Source of the DNA: Chaetoderma sp. LZ-2023a
Taxonomy: Eukaryota; Mollusca; Caudofoveata; Chaetodermatida; Chaetodermatidae
Direction: 5' to 3'
NCBI GenBank assembly: GCA_034401795.1
Contig: CM067370.1
Span: forward strand, 65,344,812-65,408,811
Length of the DNA stretch: 64,000 nucleotides
Shown here: positions 46,988-55,207 of the stretch, in pieces
How the letters are laid out: every line of letters starts with the position of its first letter
Numbering within the stretch: position 1 is the first letter of the stretch
Notes under the pieces: model-generated
What the model was told of the DNA's origin: nothing
Seen by the model: only the letters and a program-made list of their open reading frames with translations
Database searches by the model: none
Translations under genes and position numbers: made by a program

Positions 46988-48656
46988 GATAGCGTTGTCG
47001 TATACATCATTAACCAAAACATCATTAACCAAAACTGTGGTTAATCAACCATTTTAACCCGTTAGCCTTTTAATGGTCATATTTTGTAAAGAAATTTTCA
47101 ATATTATTACTGAAAATGTCAATTTACAGGTCATGAGATGTCGTTTGGAAATTTACCACTGGAATGACTAGCTCAATTTTCGAGCCAATCGTTCCAGTGG
47201 TAAAGTTTCGATAAATGTACTCTTTTGGCTTGAAATTAGACATTTTAAGAGCACCGCAGAGGCAAGTTTTGGTCGCTTCGACAATTAACGGGTTAATGCA
47301 TGAGCAATACGTGAGTTACCATGGAAACATATTTTGTGGCTGCAAGATTATCTAAGACATATGTCCATTGCGTCACCTTCTTTATGAAGCCATCATCTGC
47401 TATCACACAGGGAAACTTGTTCTCTTTGACAGACGAGCTTAACTGTATACTGTTTTAAACCTTTCAGAGGAGTTAACAACAACAACATCGACAACTACTA
47501 CCACCACGACAACCCGACCGACTACACGGAGACCAACAACACGGAGGCCCACAACTACACGAAGACCCACAACTACACGAAGACCCACAACTACCAGAAG
47601 ACCTAGACCAGTTGGAAACCCTTGTTCTGACTGTATTATCCTGGAAGGTATTGGATACAACTTCTTTGATGGAGATTGTCGAAAATACATTCAATGCTTT
47701 TTTGAAGGTGGTTTAGATCCGAGCCAGACGCCTTATGTGGAGAGGTAATATTTTACAAGTAGGCCTACTCCACTGAATTGTTTATTTGTTTGCTTACGTA
47801 CTCGGTCAGTCAGTCGCTCGGTCGGTCGGTCGCTCGATATAGTAAAAAATTCAATAATTCATAATTTAAATGTCTTTAATTGCCCTATCATCCTTTCAAT
47901 AGGACTATTCTTCAAGGAATTAAAGCTTAAAGAACAATTCACCTTTCCAGAGTATACATCCATCATCTGACCTCGTATGACGTCATAATCAGCCCAGCGC
48001 GTGTATGATGACGTCACAATGATTACTTCACAAAGGCTTCCATATAGACCGTCACCAAATCTAAAATAATCCGACACGTTGTATGAATTGTATGTCTTTG
48101 CAATTCTTTGCTATTTAATAAACAAGCTGTTGAATATTTTGAAACTAATTTGACTGGGCGCTGTTGCTGCCTTAGGCAGCAACAGCACCCAGTCAAATTG
48201 GTTACAAAATATTCAACAGCTTAAATGTGTAGTTTTTTGGAAATTGATTGTCAGGGTGTTCAGAGATCGATCGATCCCAACACGAGCGTAGTGTGGGTGG
48301 CGCTTAACTAGAGATGGGAGCTAAAACCGGAAAGGGCAATTCTGATAATTTAATAGTTTCCATGTATCAACGCCTTAACCCCTACAATCAATTCACGAAT
48401 TCACTATGATTAAAGGACCATTTTGTTGAATATGTTAATACTAATTTGACTCATTGACATGTAACTGCTCTTGCCTAATAAGTCTTTTGATTTGAGTCAA
48501 ATTAGTTTTCAGATCTTCAACAGGATGTGACAATCAGATTACGTTAATGTTTCCCATTGCATCTAAATGTGTGTATGTTACAGCGACCCCGCACCCGCAG
48601 TCTGGGCTCCCAAAATGAAACCCTGCCTTCCTATGCAGTTTTCTCATTCATACTAA
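43159..48656 (+). CDS. Secreted VWA and chitin-binding-type-2-like protein (4 exons)
   Basis: Join 43159-43219, 45703-46281, 47468-47744, 48584-48656. The coding total is 990 bp, giving 329 residues plus stop. Splice sites are GTAAGT/TTCAG, GTAAAG/TTTCAG and GTAATA/TTACAG, with phases 1, 1 and 2 all agreeing. Residues 1-16 are a signal peptide, so the product is predicted secreted. Residues about 24-205 are a VWA fold; 214-260 a Thr/Pro/Arg linker; 263-329 a CBM14/peritrophin-like region. Such proteins (Pif/BMSP-like and similar) bind chitin and matrix partners in shells and cuticles; a matrix role here is inference. Odd points: the usual DxSxS metal site reads TASDT, and the chitin-binding part has five rather than six cysteines. 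A possible 5' UTR exon starts at 43129 after a CATTCCAG acceptor. Confidence 0.85.
44073..44481. mobile_element. CRE-MITE copy (409 bp, full length) in intron 1
   Basis: Ends AATGGACCTTTCCGG and CTGGAAAGATCCATT. TGACGTCA occurs at 44105 and 44152. The palindromic core is CTAGTTTGACTTGGCGCTGT and its inverse, followed by the GAGCGAGGTGTGGGTGGG arm. Confidence 0.9.
45228..45372. mobile_element. CRE-MITE core (partial) in intron 1
   Basis: Palindrome AATTTGACTGGAAGTTGTTG ... CAACAACTGTCAGTCAAATT around GCTGCCATAGGCAG. The outer arms are lost. Confidence 0.8.
45628..45701. repeat. (TTA)n microsatellite at the exon 2 acceptor
   Basis: About 24 TTA units end in TTCAG, directly forming the pyrimidine-poor acceptor region of exon 2. 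Confidence 0.95.
45703..46281 (+). CDS. Exon 2: von Willebrand factor A domain
   Basis: The acceptor is the CAG at the end of a (TTA)n tract. The exon encodes residues 21-213 and holds the whole VWA domain: DLYIVVTASDT (first strand and MIDAS position), VSVCAYGT (third-strand type block), GGISHLDLGIECAR (helix with the usual GT...G.AL position), RQIMVIVVGED (fourth strand) and ITLTTVSED. It ends RQYCP. The donor GTAAAG interrupts codon 214. Confidence 0.88.
46560..46850. mobile_element. CRE-MITE copy (diverged) in intron 2
   Basis: TGACGTCA at 46570, an AATACGTCACATG block, the core GTTTGACTGGGAGATGTTGC and its imperfect inverse near 46755-46785, then a degraded arm. The terminal repeats are not clear. 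Confidence 0.75.
46879..46988. repeat. (CAA)n microsatellite with CAG variants
   Basis: About 36 trinucleotide units. The poly-Thr or poly-Cys frames over it are artefacts. Confidence 0.95.
47054..47296. mobile_element. Fold-back MITE with TTAA ends (piggyBac-like), copy 2, intron 2
   Basis: 243 bp bounded by TTAA, with inner ends CCCGTTAG and CGGG. The centre holds TTTACCACTGGAATGA and the inverse TTCCAGTGGTAAA. It shares these blocks and the ATGTC...GACAT arms with 36686-36907. Confidence 0.78.
47468..47744 (+). CDS. Exon 3: Thr/Arg/Pro linker and chitin-binding part
   Basis: Starts after TTTCAG with EELTTTTST, then repeated RPTTTR units (about six RRPTTT-type motifs, a mucin-like linker likely to be O-glycosylated), then PVGNPCSDC, GYNFFDGDCRKYIQC and FEGG. 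C-R-K-Y-I-Q-C matches the C-x-x-Y-x-x-C centre of CBM14 domains. The donor GTAATA follows GAGAG. Confidence 0.85.
47936..48341. mobile_element. CRE-MITE copy (406 bp, full length) in intron 3
   Basis: Ends AATTCACCTTTCCAG and CCGGAAAGGGCAATT. TGACGTCA occurs at 47978 and 48009. The core is TTTGACTGGGCGCTGTTGCT and its near-perfect inverse, followed by a GATCGATCGATCCCAACACG arm. Confidence 0.9.
48426..48533. repeat. CRE-MITE-like mini palindrome in intron 3
   Basis: TTGTTGAATATGTTAATACTAATTTGACTC (in parts) and the inverse GAGTCAAATTAGTTTTCAGATCTTCAACA (in parts). The centre differs from other copies. Confidence 0.6.
48584..48656 (+). CDS. Exon 4: end of chitin-binding domain and stop
   Basis: After TATGTTACAG the phase-2 exon gives SDPAPAVWAPKMKPCLPMQF, SHSY and TAA at 48654-48656. 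KPCLPMQF fits the C-P-x-G-x-x-F end of CBM14 domains. The protein stops before the sixth cysteine usually found about 10 residues later, so either the domain is naturally short or the true last exon differs. Confidence 0.7.
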
Positions 48657-48659
48657 AAT

Positions 48660-49740
48660 TAGAATAGTACCATGGACTCGCGTATATGAATTATGTGGGT
48701 CCCGTGCGAGATATTGTGGCTATTTATGTGCAAAAAGCTATACCATTAATTAATAATTAGTAATCACACAAGATTTTCAGGGACCCAATGGGACTCACTG
48801 CCACAAGCTTTTTGGTCCCAAAGTTGCATTATGGGATATATACGCTGATCAAAAGGACCCAAGTAATGAAAATACTTGGCTACATTAGAAGAAAACGCAC
48901 ATTTTCGAAAATGAAGTTGTAGTATTATACCTGATATTCATTTCGAAAGTGTGACATTTTCTCCTAACTCTTACCCTCCTGTTTGGAAGGAAACAAATAT
49001 TTAATGTTATACATTTTTGGACACTAGAAACAAAGTGCATTATTAAAGAAAATAATGAGCTTGTATTTCTCACAACTGCATTCAAATACCGGAATACCAT
49101 TTGTGAATTTTTCTCTTAACTCCCTGATAACAGTTGCTACAAGCTTTCGAGTACCTTTTTTCAAATTGTTAATATGTTGACTGGCATCAATATCATATGC
49201 ATGTACATTTCACCTTGGGAATCATTTTGTGATATTGAAGAAAATGCACATTTTCTGCTGTTTTTCAAATATTAAACTAGTATCTATATTTCAGAAATCC
49301 CAAGTAATAGCCATTATTTTAGTATGCAACACTTGTTGCTGAACCGTCTCTGTTGCCCAAAAACAAACGTTTCCATTCCGTGTTCTTGGACAAATGGGGC
49401 CTCGGAAACATATTTTTTAAACATTTAAAGTATTAGAGATTTCTGTTATAACTACACAATGCATATGAACAGATTTTTTTCATTTATAGTTAATCTTGAT
49501 CAATTTACTTCAAAATGACATGTTGCATTAATAGAATTGGCTTTGCTTTTCAGATGCAATAGGCATTTAACTAATAGATTGGGTGCGAAAATTGAAATGT
49601 CAGGCAACATTGTCAATATAGCCGTATATCATACATAGGGCCAAGATACCATTATTTTCCCATCCCTTCCAGGCACTATTTGATAACATGCCATATCATA
49701 CCATGAGCTATGTGTTAGCATACGATACCGTAACATAGTA
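48660..49740. other. No gene seen
   Basis: Downstream of the host gene. AT-rich, with no clear AATAAA within the first 200 bp. The poly-adenylation site could not be placed. Confidence 0.4.
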
Positions 49741-49742
49741 AT

Positions 49743-49955
49743 CCAGGGGCGGGTCCAGGAGAGGGGTGGGGGCGCTGGGGGGGGGGGGGGGGGAACCCAA
49801 AATTTCAAGGGTGTTAATTCTTGAGAATGGGCCCACTCCGCCACCAGCAGGTAAGTAAAACAATTGACATCCCTGCCGGGGTTGGAGCACATGCGCCCCC
49901 TCCTCCCCCCCCCCACCCCGAGTGCCTCCCTCGCCCCGGATCCGTCAGGGCAATC
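49743..49955. repeat. Possible hAT-type MITE
   Basis: Begins CAGGGGCGGGTCCAGG and ends near CGCCCCGGATCCG, an imperfect inverse. A 14-base G run and a C run lie inside. The terminal repeat is only partly matched, so this is tentative. Confidence 0.35.
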
Positions 49956-50373
49956 CTTATTTCGTGCCGCCACCATATTTTATGCATGAGGTGTAGAAAA
50001 ATAAACAGGGTTTACAAACGGAACGCAATCCTAGTTATTATTCCTGAAGGCCTGTGTCAAGTATTACGTTTGATGCAGTGTGTCTGTCTGTTTGTCTGTC
50101 TGTTTCTCTGTTTTTATGTATGTCTGTTTGTCGACAGTATATTTCTGGAATATAAATTAGGCACATACAACCATATTGTGGCCGTTTACGGAGAATGTTA
50201 GTTTCAGACCAAAGAATCACATATCTAGATCACTTGGTAATATAAATGCACACTGGAATGCACACTGGGGAACTGGATCACTATGTGCATGTCGGCATGC
50301 ACATTTTCTACCATAACTCGGGAATGCAAGGTGGAATGACAAAAAAATTAGCACGGCAGCGGAGTGCAGTCTA

Positions 50374-50376
<3 letters not shown>

Positions 50377-50441
<65 letters not shown>
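50377..50441. repeat. (TTA)n microsatellite
   Basis: About 21 TTA units. Confidence 0.96.
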
Positions 50442-50599
50442 GGGGCCAAGCTGGTGCTTGTCACCCTATTGTTTTCGTTCTGTTTATTTTTATTTTTATT
50501 TTTATTATTCGGTGCTTTTATTTGTTCACGAATAGCGCGAATACAAAAATGCCGATGCAATTCAAGCTTTGCACGGCAAGAGGGCCTTATTAGAGCGTG

Positions 50600-52060
50600 T
50601 CAATGGATATGATTTTCTAGAAAGTTTGGTGGCCATCTTGGATTTCCAGAAAACTTTCCAGCGTTTCAAAAAATGTTCTTCTCCAGAACCGCTGAAGGGA
50701 ATGAGCTGAAATTTGCTGAAAATCATCAGAGAGTGGGTCTCATAAAAGTTTGTTCAAGAGAAGTCGATAGCTCGAAAAACACGGATTTGCGTATGGACCA
50801 ATCAGAATCAAGCCGTCTGGCGGAAATATCGAATTTTTTATTTGATGGAATTTTAAGCCCAAATCGGTCATATACAGGTTTGGGGGGTGGGGGAATCGAG
50901 AAATTCAAATCTGGTATTTTCGAATTTGTTCAATCGATGGTTTGGTTGCCATCTTGGATTCGTTTCCGGCCAAATTCCCCATAGTAAAGCAATTGGAAAG
51001 TTAAAATGCCTTCTCCTCGGAAACCACTGGGTGAATTTCAATTATATTTTGCAGGAAGCATCGTTAGGTAATAAAAATTTGATTTTGTTCAAACATCGCT
51101 GGTCGGCCTATTAGGCCGACGGCCATTTTGGATTTTGTAGTATTTAATGAAACGTTTATAAAAAATCTTCTCCGAAACCTCTTGGCGGATTGATTCAAAA
51201 CTCAAGAAATATCATCTCGGGCATCGGCTGAACCAAGTTTGTTCAAGGGAATTTGATTGGCCGAAAACTTCTCCAGTACCAATAAACGGATCGGGCCGAA
51301 ATTTGGTTGATATGATTAGGGACTGAGGATCATTGCAGTTTGTTCAAGAGAAATCGATACGTCAAAAAACATGTCCGCCATCGACCAATCAAAATTCAGC
51401 ATGATTAGCGGTCATTTTTAATTTTTTTATTTGTTGAAATTTTAAGCCGAAATTGGTTTCACATAGGTTTTTGGGTCTTCTGATTCTAAATTTGCCATTT
51501 TCAATACTGTCGGACGAACGGTTTGGCGGCCATCTTCGATTGTTTTCCCGCCAAATTCCCCCATAGTAAAGCAATTGGAAATTTTAAATTCCTTCTTCTC
51601 GGAAACCACTGGGTTGATTTCAATTATATTTTGTAGAAAGCATCATTATGTAATAGAGATCTGATTTTGTTCAAACAATGCTGGTCGGCCTATCAGGGCG
51701 GCGGCCATCTAGGATTTTGTAGTATTTCGGGAAACGTATTTAAAAATCTTCTCCTCCGAAAGCACTTGGCGGATTGATTCAAAACAAGTTTGTTCAACGG
51801 TATTTGATTGGCCAAAAACTTCGGTGGCCATCTTGACAAGAGAAATTGATACGTAAAAAAACCTGGCCGCCATCGACCAATCATAATTCAGCATGATTGG
51901 CGGCCATTTTGAATTTTTCTATTTATGGAAATTTGAAGCCGAAATTGGTTTTACATAGGTTTTTCGGTCTTCTGATTCCAAAATTGCCAATGCTAAAGCA
52001 ATTGGAGAATTGAATTGGCTTCTTCTCAAGAAGAACTGGGCCGATTTCATTTACTGCCAT
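50600..52060. repeat. Long-period tandem repeat S4, ~2.5 units
   Basis: The anchor AGTAAAGCAATTGGAAA followed by CTCGGAAACCACTGGG appears near 50985 and 51565 (period about 570 bp) and, shortened, near 51995. Each unit contains several GGCGGCCAT(C/T)T blocks and ACCAATCA(G/A)AATTCAGC. The family copy at 600-1340 shares the block order. No gene. Confidence 0.75.
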
Positions 52061-52261
52061 TGTTGACACACGATTGTTTGTTTTTCAAAATCACATTCAA
52101 TGATGGGTAGACTGGGCCGATAAAGAAGATTCCTACTGTAACCTTCTCACATAATTCAATAAAATTGACAGCATTAATCCAACTTGATAAAATCTAAGAG
52201 GCTATTAAGACTCTAAGCCACCTATAAGAGCTGGCTCAGATAAGGTTCTCGTCTTAGCGGC

Positions 52262-52355
52262 CGGGATGCTACCCACCCACCAACCCCCACCCCCACCCCA
52301 CCACCACCCCCACCCCACCCTACCCCTACCCCTACCCCACCCCCACCCCGATGCA
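52262..52355. repeat. C-rich CCCCACC low-complexity tract
   Basis: Runs of CCCACC/CCCTACC on the plus strand, immediately before a TTA repeat. Confidence 0.92.
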
Positions 52356-52373
52356 TCGCCGCTTGCGGCTATA

Positions 52374-52374
52374 T

Positions 52375-52440
<66 letters not shown>

Positions 52441-52452
52441 TTATTATTATAG
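52374..52452. repeat. (TTA)n microsatellite
   Basis: About 25 TTA units with one T insertion. Confidence 0.96.
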
Positions 52453-52914
52453 ATGGACTGCTCTGGGGACGTTTTGGTTGATGACGCAAGTTGAGCAGCA
52501 TCATGCCGCCAATGTGGACTGTCTCTGGGGTAAGCAGTTTAGTTCTAAAGCCGTGTTCTCAATGGAGAGTTTATCGGGAATAAAGCCATACCTCAGTATT
52601 GCGCTACGCCGGTGATGTTCTAGTGAGAACACGGACAAAGTCTTGTTTTAATCTGTGCCTATGTTATTGGATTGTTAAACATAGTATTCTTGTCGAAGGC
52701 AACACCAATATTCACGGCGTTCTCCAACAAAAGGTCCAATGGCACGTGACGCTCACCTCGACCAATAGCATTTAAATTTAGAAATAAGACACTAAATCTC
52801 AAACGAGAGTTTAGTGATGCATCACAAAGGATACCCGGGCATTCCGCTGAACCCCGCCTTTCGCTGAACACGCGCAATTAATCTTGAAGTTGGATGAACC
52901 ATGAATTGCTACTA

Positions 52915-53960
52915 CAAGTAGAATGCATCCATACACTAAGACTGGTTAATGCATACAAAATGCTCATGAAAGCAAGGCCTAGACAAGAATGGTCCTTTCC
53001 ATTGTTAGCTATTCCCCGCCCATCACTAGCTAAGCTCCACCCACACCTCGCCGTGTTGGGATTGATCTGTTGGGAATCTGTTGAATATGTTGTAACTAAT
53101 TTGACTGGGTGCTGTTGCTGCCTATGGCAGCAACAGCGCCCAGTCAAATTAGTTTCAAAATATTCAACAGAATATTTATTAAATAGTAAAACTAAACGAT
53201 TTGTACAACAAGGCATAGACTGTCTTCAAATATGCGTTCGTGACGTACTTATCGACGTCATTTATGACGTCATTCATTATGATGACATTCTACACACTAC
53301 CCAGTTCATTATGACTCTGGAAAGGTGAATTGTCTATCATGCTCAGTGAACTTTTGATGCATGGCAAACGCTCGGCGACAATGCATCCACACACAAAGTT
53401 TGCTTATAGTATACAAAAGACTTGTGAAACTAGAGTCCAGACGAGAATAAACTATGATGTTCAGGGAACAGTGAAATGTATGGGATCCACCTTTAGGTTA
53501 TGATGCATCCATATACCCGGTTTGAAGACCATGCGTGAAAAGCTCTTAAAAATAAAGCCCGGTTAAAAAACTGGAGACAGAAAAATGGGATCTTTTATGA
53601 TGTTAAGTGAATCATTGAAAGTGCATGACGGTGACGTACTTCTGATACGCGACACAATAGTAACCAACAATGCATCCAGACACCAAGTTTGGCTACTGTA
53701 TACAAAAAAAACTCTTGAAACTACAGCCCGGACAAGAATAATCTCTGATGTTCCGTGAATCATCGAAAGTAAGTGGCGCTGATATCATGTTGATACATCA
53801 CGCACCTTTCGGTCATGATGCATCCATATAACAGGTGTGGTGAATATACATGAAAAGCTCGTGAAAGTAGGTCAGATAGACTTAGTTTTGTTACATGACA
53901 CAGCTTTAGACCATGATGCATCCCTATGCCAAGTTATCAGGCTATATGTGAAAGCCCATG
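52915..53960. repeat. Tandem repeat S3, period ~150-160 bp, split by a MITE
   Basis: Units share AATGCATCCATA(C/T)AC, CAAGTTTGG, ATACAAAA(A/G)(A/C)TC(G/T)TGAAA, GCC(C/T)GGACAAGAAT and TGATGTTC(A/C)G(T/G)GAA. The first unit (52921-52989) is cut after GACAAGAAT by a CRE-MITE, and the rest resumes at about 53332. Later units start near 53380, 53510, 53670 and 53818. Confidence 0.8.
52988..53331. mobile_element. CRE-MITE copy (344 bp, full length) nested in satellite S3
   Basis: Ends AATGGTCCTTTCCA and TGGAAAGGTGAATT. The palindromic core is TTTGACTGGGTGCTGTTGCT ... AGCAACAGCGCCCAGTCAAA, nearly perfect. The TGACGTCA arm (53265) is on the right. Confidence 0.9.
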
Positions 53961-54135
53961 AGAATATGGGGAAATGCTCCCGCACACAGGAGAACGCACA
54001 CACGTACGGATGCGCGAACAAAGCGATTACTGTATACCACACTTTGTCGGGTTAGCAGGGTATAATTTACAATGAGGTTTCAGAGCGATCCGACAAATGG
54101 TAGCTGAGTCTTCTTCTTCTTTTCGATCGCTGGTA

Positions 54136-55077
54136 TCACACTTGGAGAGCCGTTCTCAAGATGAAATCTGTGGTTTTCTGCAGTTCTTCCACAGGCCCAT
54201 ACAGCTTTTCAAGAAAAGAGGTTGACAAAGGCCAGATCTCTTCTCTCAGCAGCTGATACGTACTGCAACATTGAAGTATGTGCTCTGTGGTCTGTTCTGC
54301 TTCTCCACAAGGACAAGCGGGCGATGTCGTAAAGTAGAACCGCCTGTACATGTGTTGGTTTAGTCTGTTGTGTCCAGTTCTGAGACGAAAAATGGTCACT
54401 TGCTCTGACCTCGAGAGATGATGGTAGGCATCTTCTGATTGAGGTGTTCTATAGAGTGACTTGATGATAGTCTTCATCTCTGTATAGGTAACCATGTTTT
54501 CTGTCTGATTCTCTTCTGCACCCACCTTTGCCATCTTGTCTGCTTCCTCATTTCCTTGGACTCCACAGTGTGAGTGGATCCACTGCAATGCCATCCGAAA
54601 GCATTTGATGGTTTGTAGTGCTTCTTCAAGTTGTGGCAGCTTACCTTTGGTGATAGCCTCAAGGACGGAGCGGGCATCAGATAAAAAGACAATCTGTGCA
54701 ATAGGGTCTGCTGTTCTGCTGATGGTATTAGCTGCATGGACCAGTGCTTCGACTTCAGCTCTGTAGTGTGTGCAGTGTTTGCCTGTCGGTATTGCAGCTG
54801 ACTCATGTTGTCCGTTTGGATACTGTATGTGCAGTCCGGCACCCCCGCTCCTAATCGCATCTTTGGCTGATCCATCTGTGTAGATCCTTATCCATGTCTC
54901 CTGAGGGTACATTTCTTCCAGCATGGCTAGGGTCAGGGCCTTCTTGCTCACATCACTGTGCTCATCTTTGATTGTGAGATGAGGTACTGTGGTGCGAATA
55001 GCTATGCTGTCTAGTTTGTTTTCCCAGGGTGGAGGATCAAGGGTGTGGTTTGGGTCTTCTATTTGTGCTGGCAACAT
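54136..55077 (-). CDS. RNase H domain and C-terminus of I-like element
   Basis: A 313-codon frame. RNase H runs from IYTDGSAKDA (first Asp) through HYRAEVEALVHA (Glu), VFLSDARSVLEA (Asp) to HSHCGVQGNEEADKMA (His, Asp), so all catalytic positions are present. After it come FRLRTGHNRLNQHMYRR and CPCGEAEQTTEHILQCC, the Cys/His tail common in I- and Jockey-type elements. It would remove the RNA strand of the hybrid during target-primed reverse transcription. It is separated from the RT by the poly-G frameshift. Confidence 0.88.
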   Translation of the reverse strand: MLPAQIEDPNHTLDPPPWENKLDSIAIRTTVPHLTIKDEHSDVSKKALTLAMLEEMYPQETWIRIYTDGSAKDAIRSGGAGLHIQYPNGQHESAAIPTGKHCTHYRAEVEALVHAANTISRTADPIAQIVFLSDARSVLEAITKGKLPQLEEALQTIKCFRMALQWIHSHCGVQGNEEADKMAKVGAEENQTENMVTYTEMKTIIKSLYRTPQSEDAYHHLSRSEQVTIFRLRTGHNRLNQHMYRRFYFTTSPACPCGEAEQTTEHILQCCSTYQLLREEIWPLSTSFLEKLYGPVEELQKTTDFILRTALQV

Positions 55078-55207
55078 TTCTTGGTGTTTCCTTTGAAGTG
55101 CCTTGTCTCTTTCACAAAACTTGATCTTTTAAGTCTTCCTGATGACAGCTGTGCTTGCCTGATCTTCATCGGGTGGTTGTTGAACGATTTGAACTTTGCG
55201 GCTTGGA

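Noticed and set aside
52295-52350. Possible interstitial telomere (CCCTACC units)
   Set aside because: Units are CCCCTA/CCCCACC, irregular, not CCCTAA; low-complexity C-rich tract.
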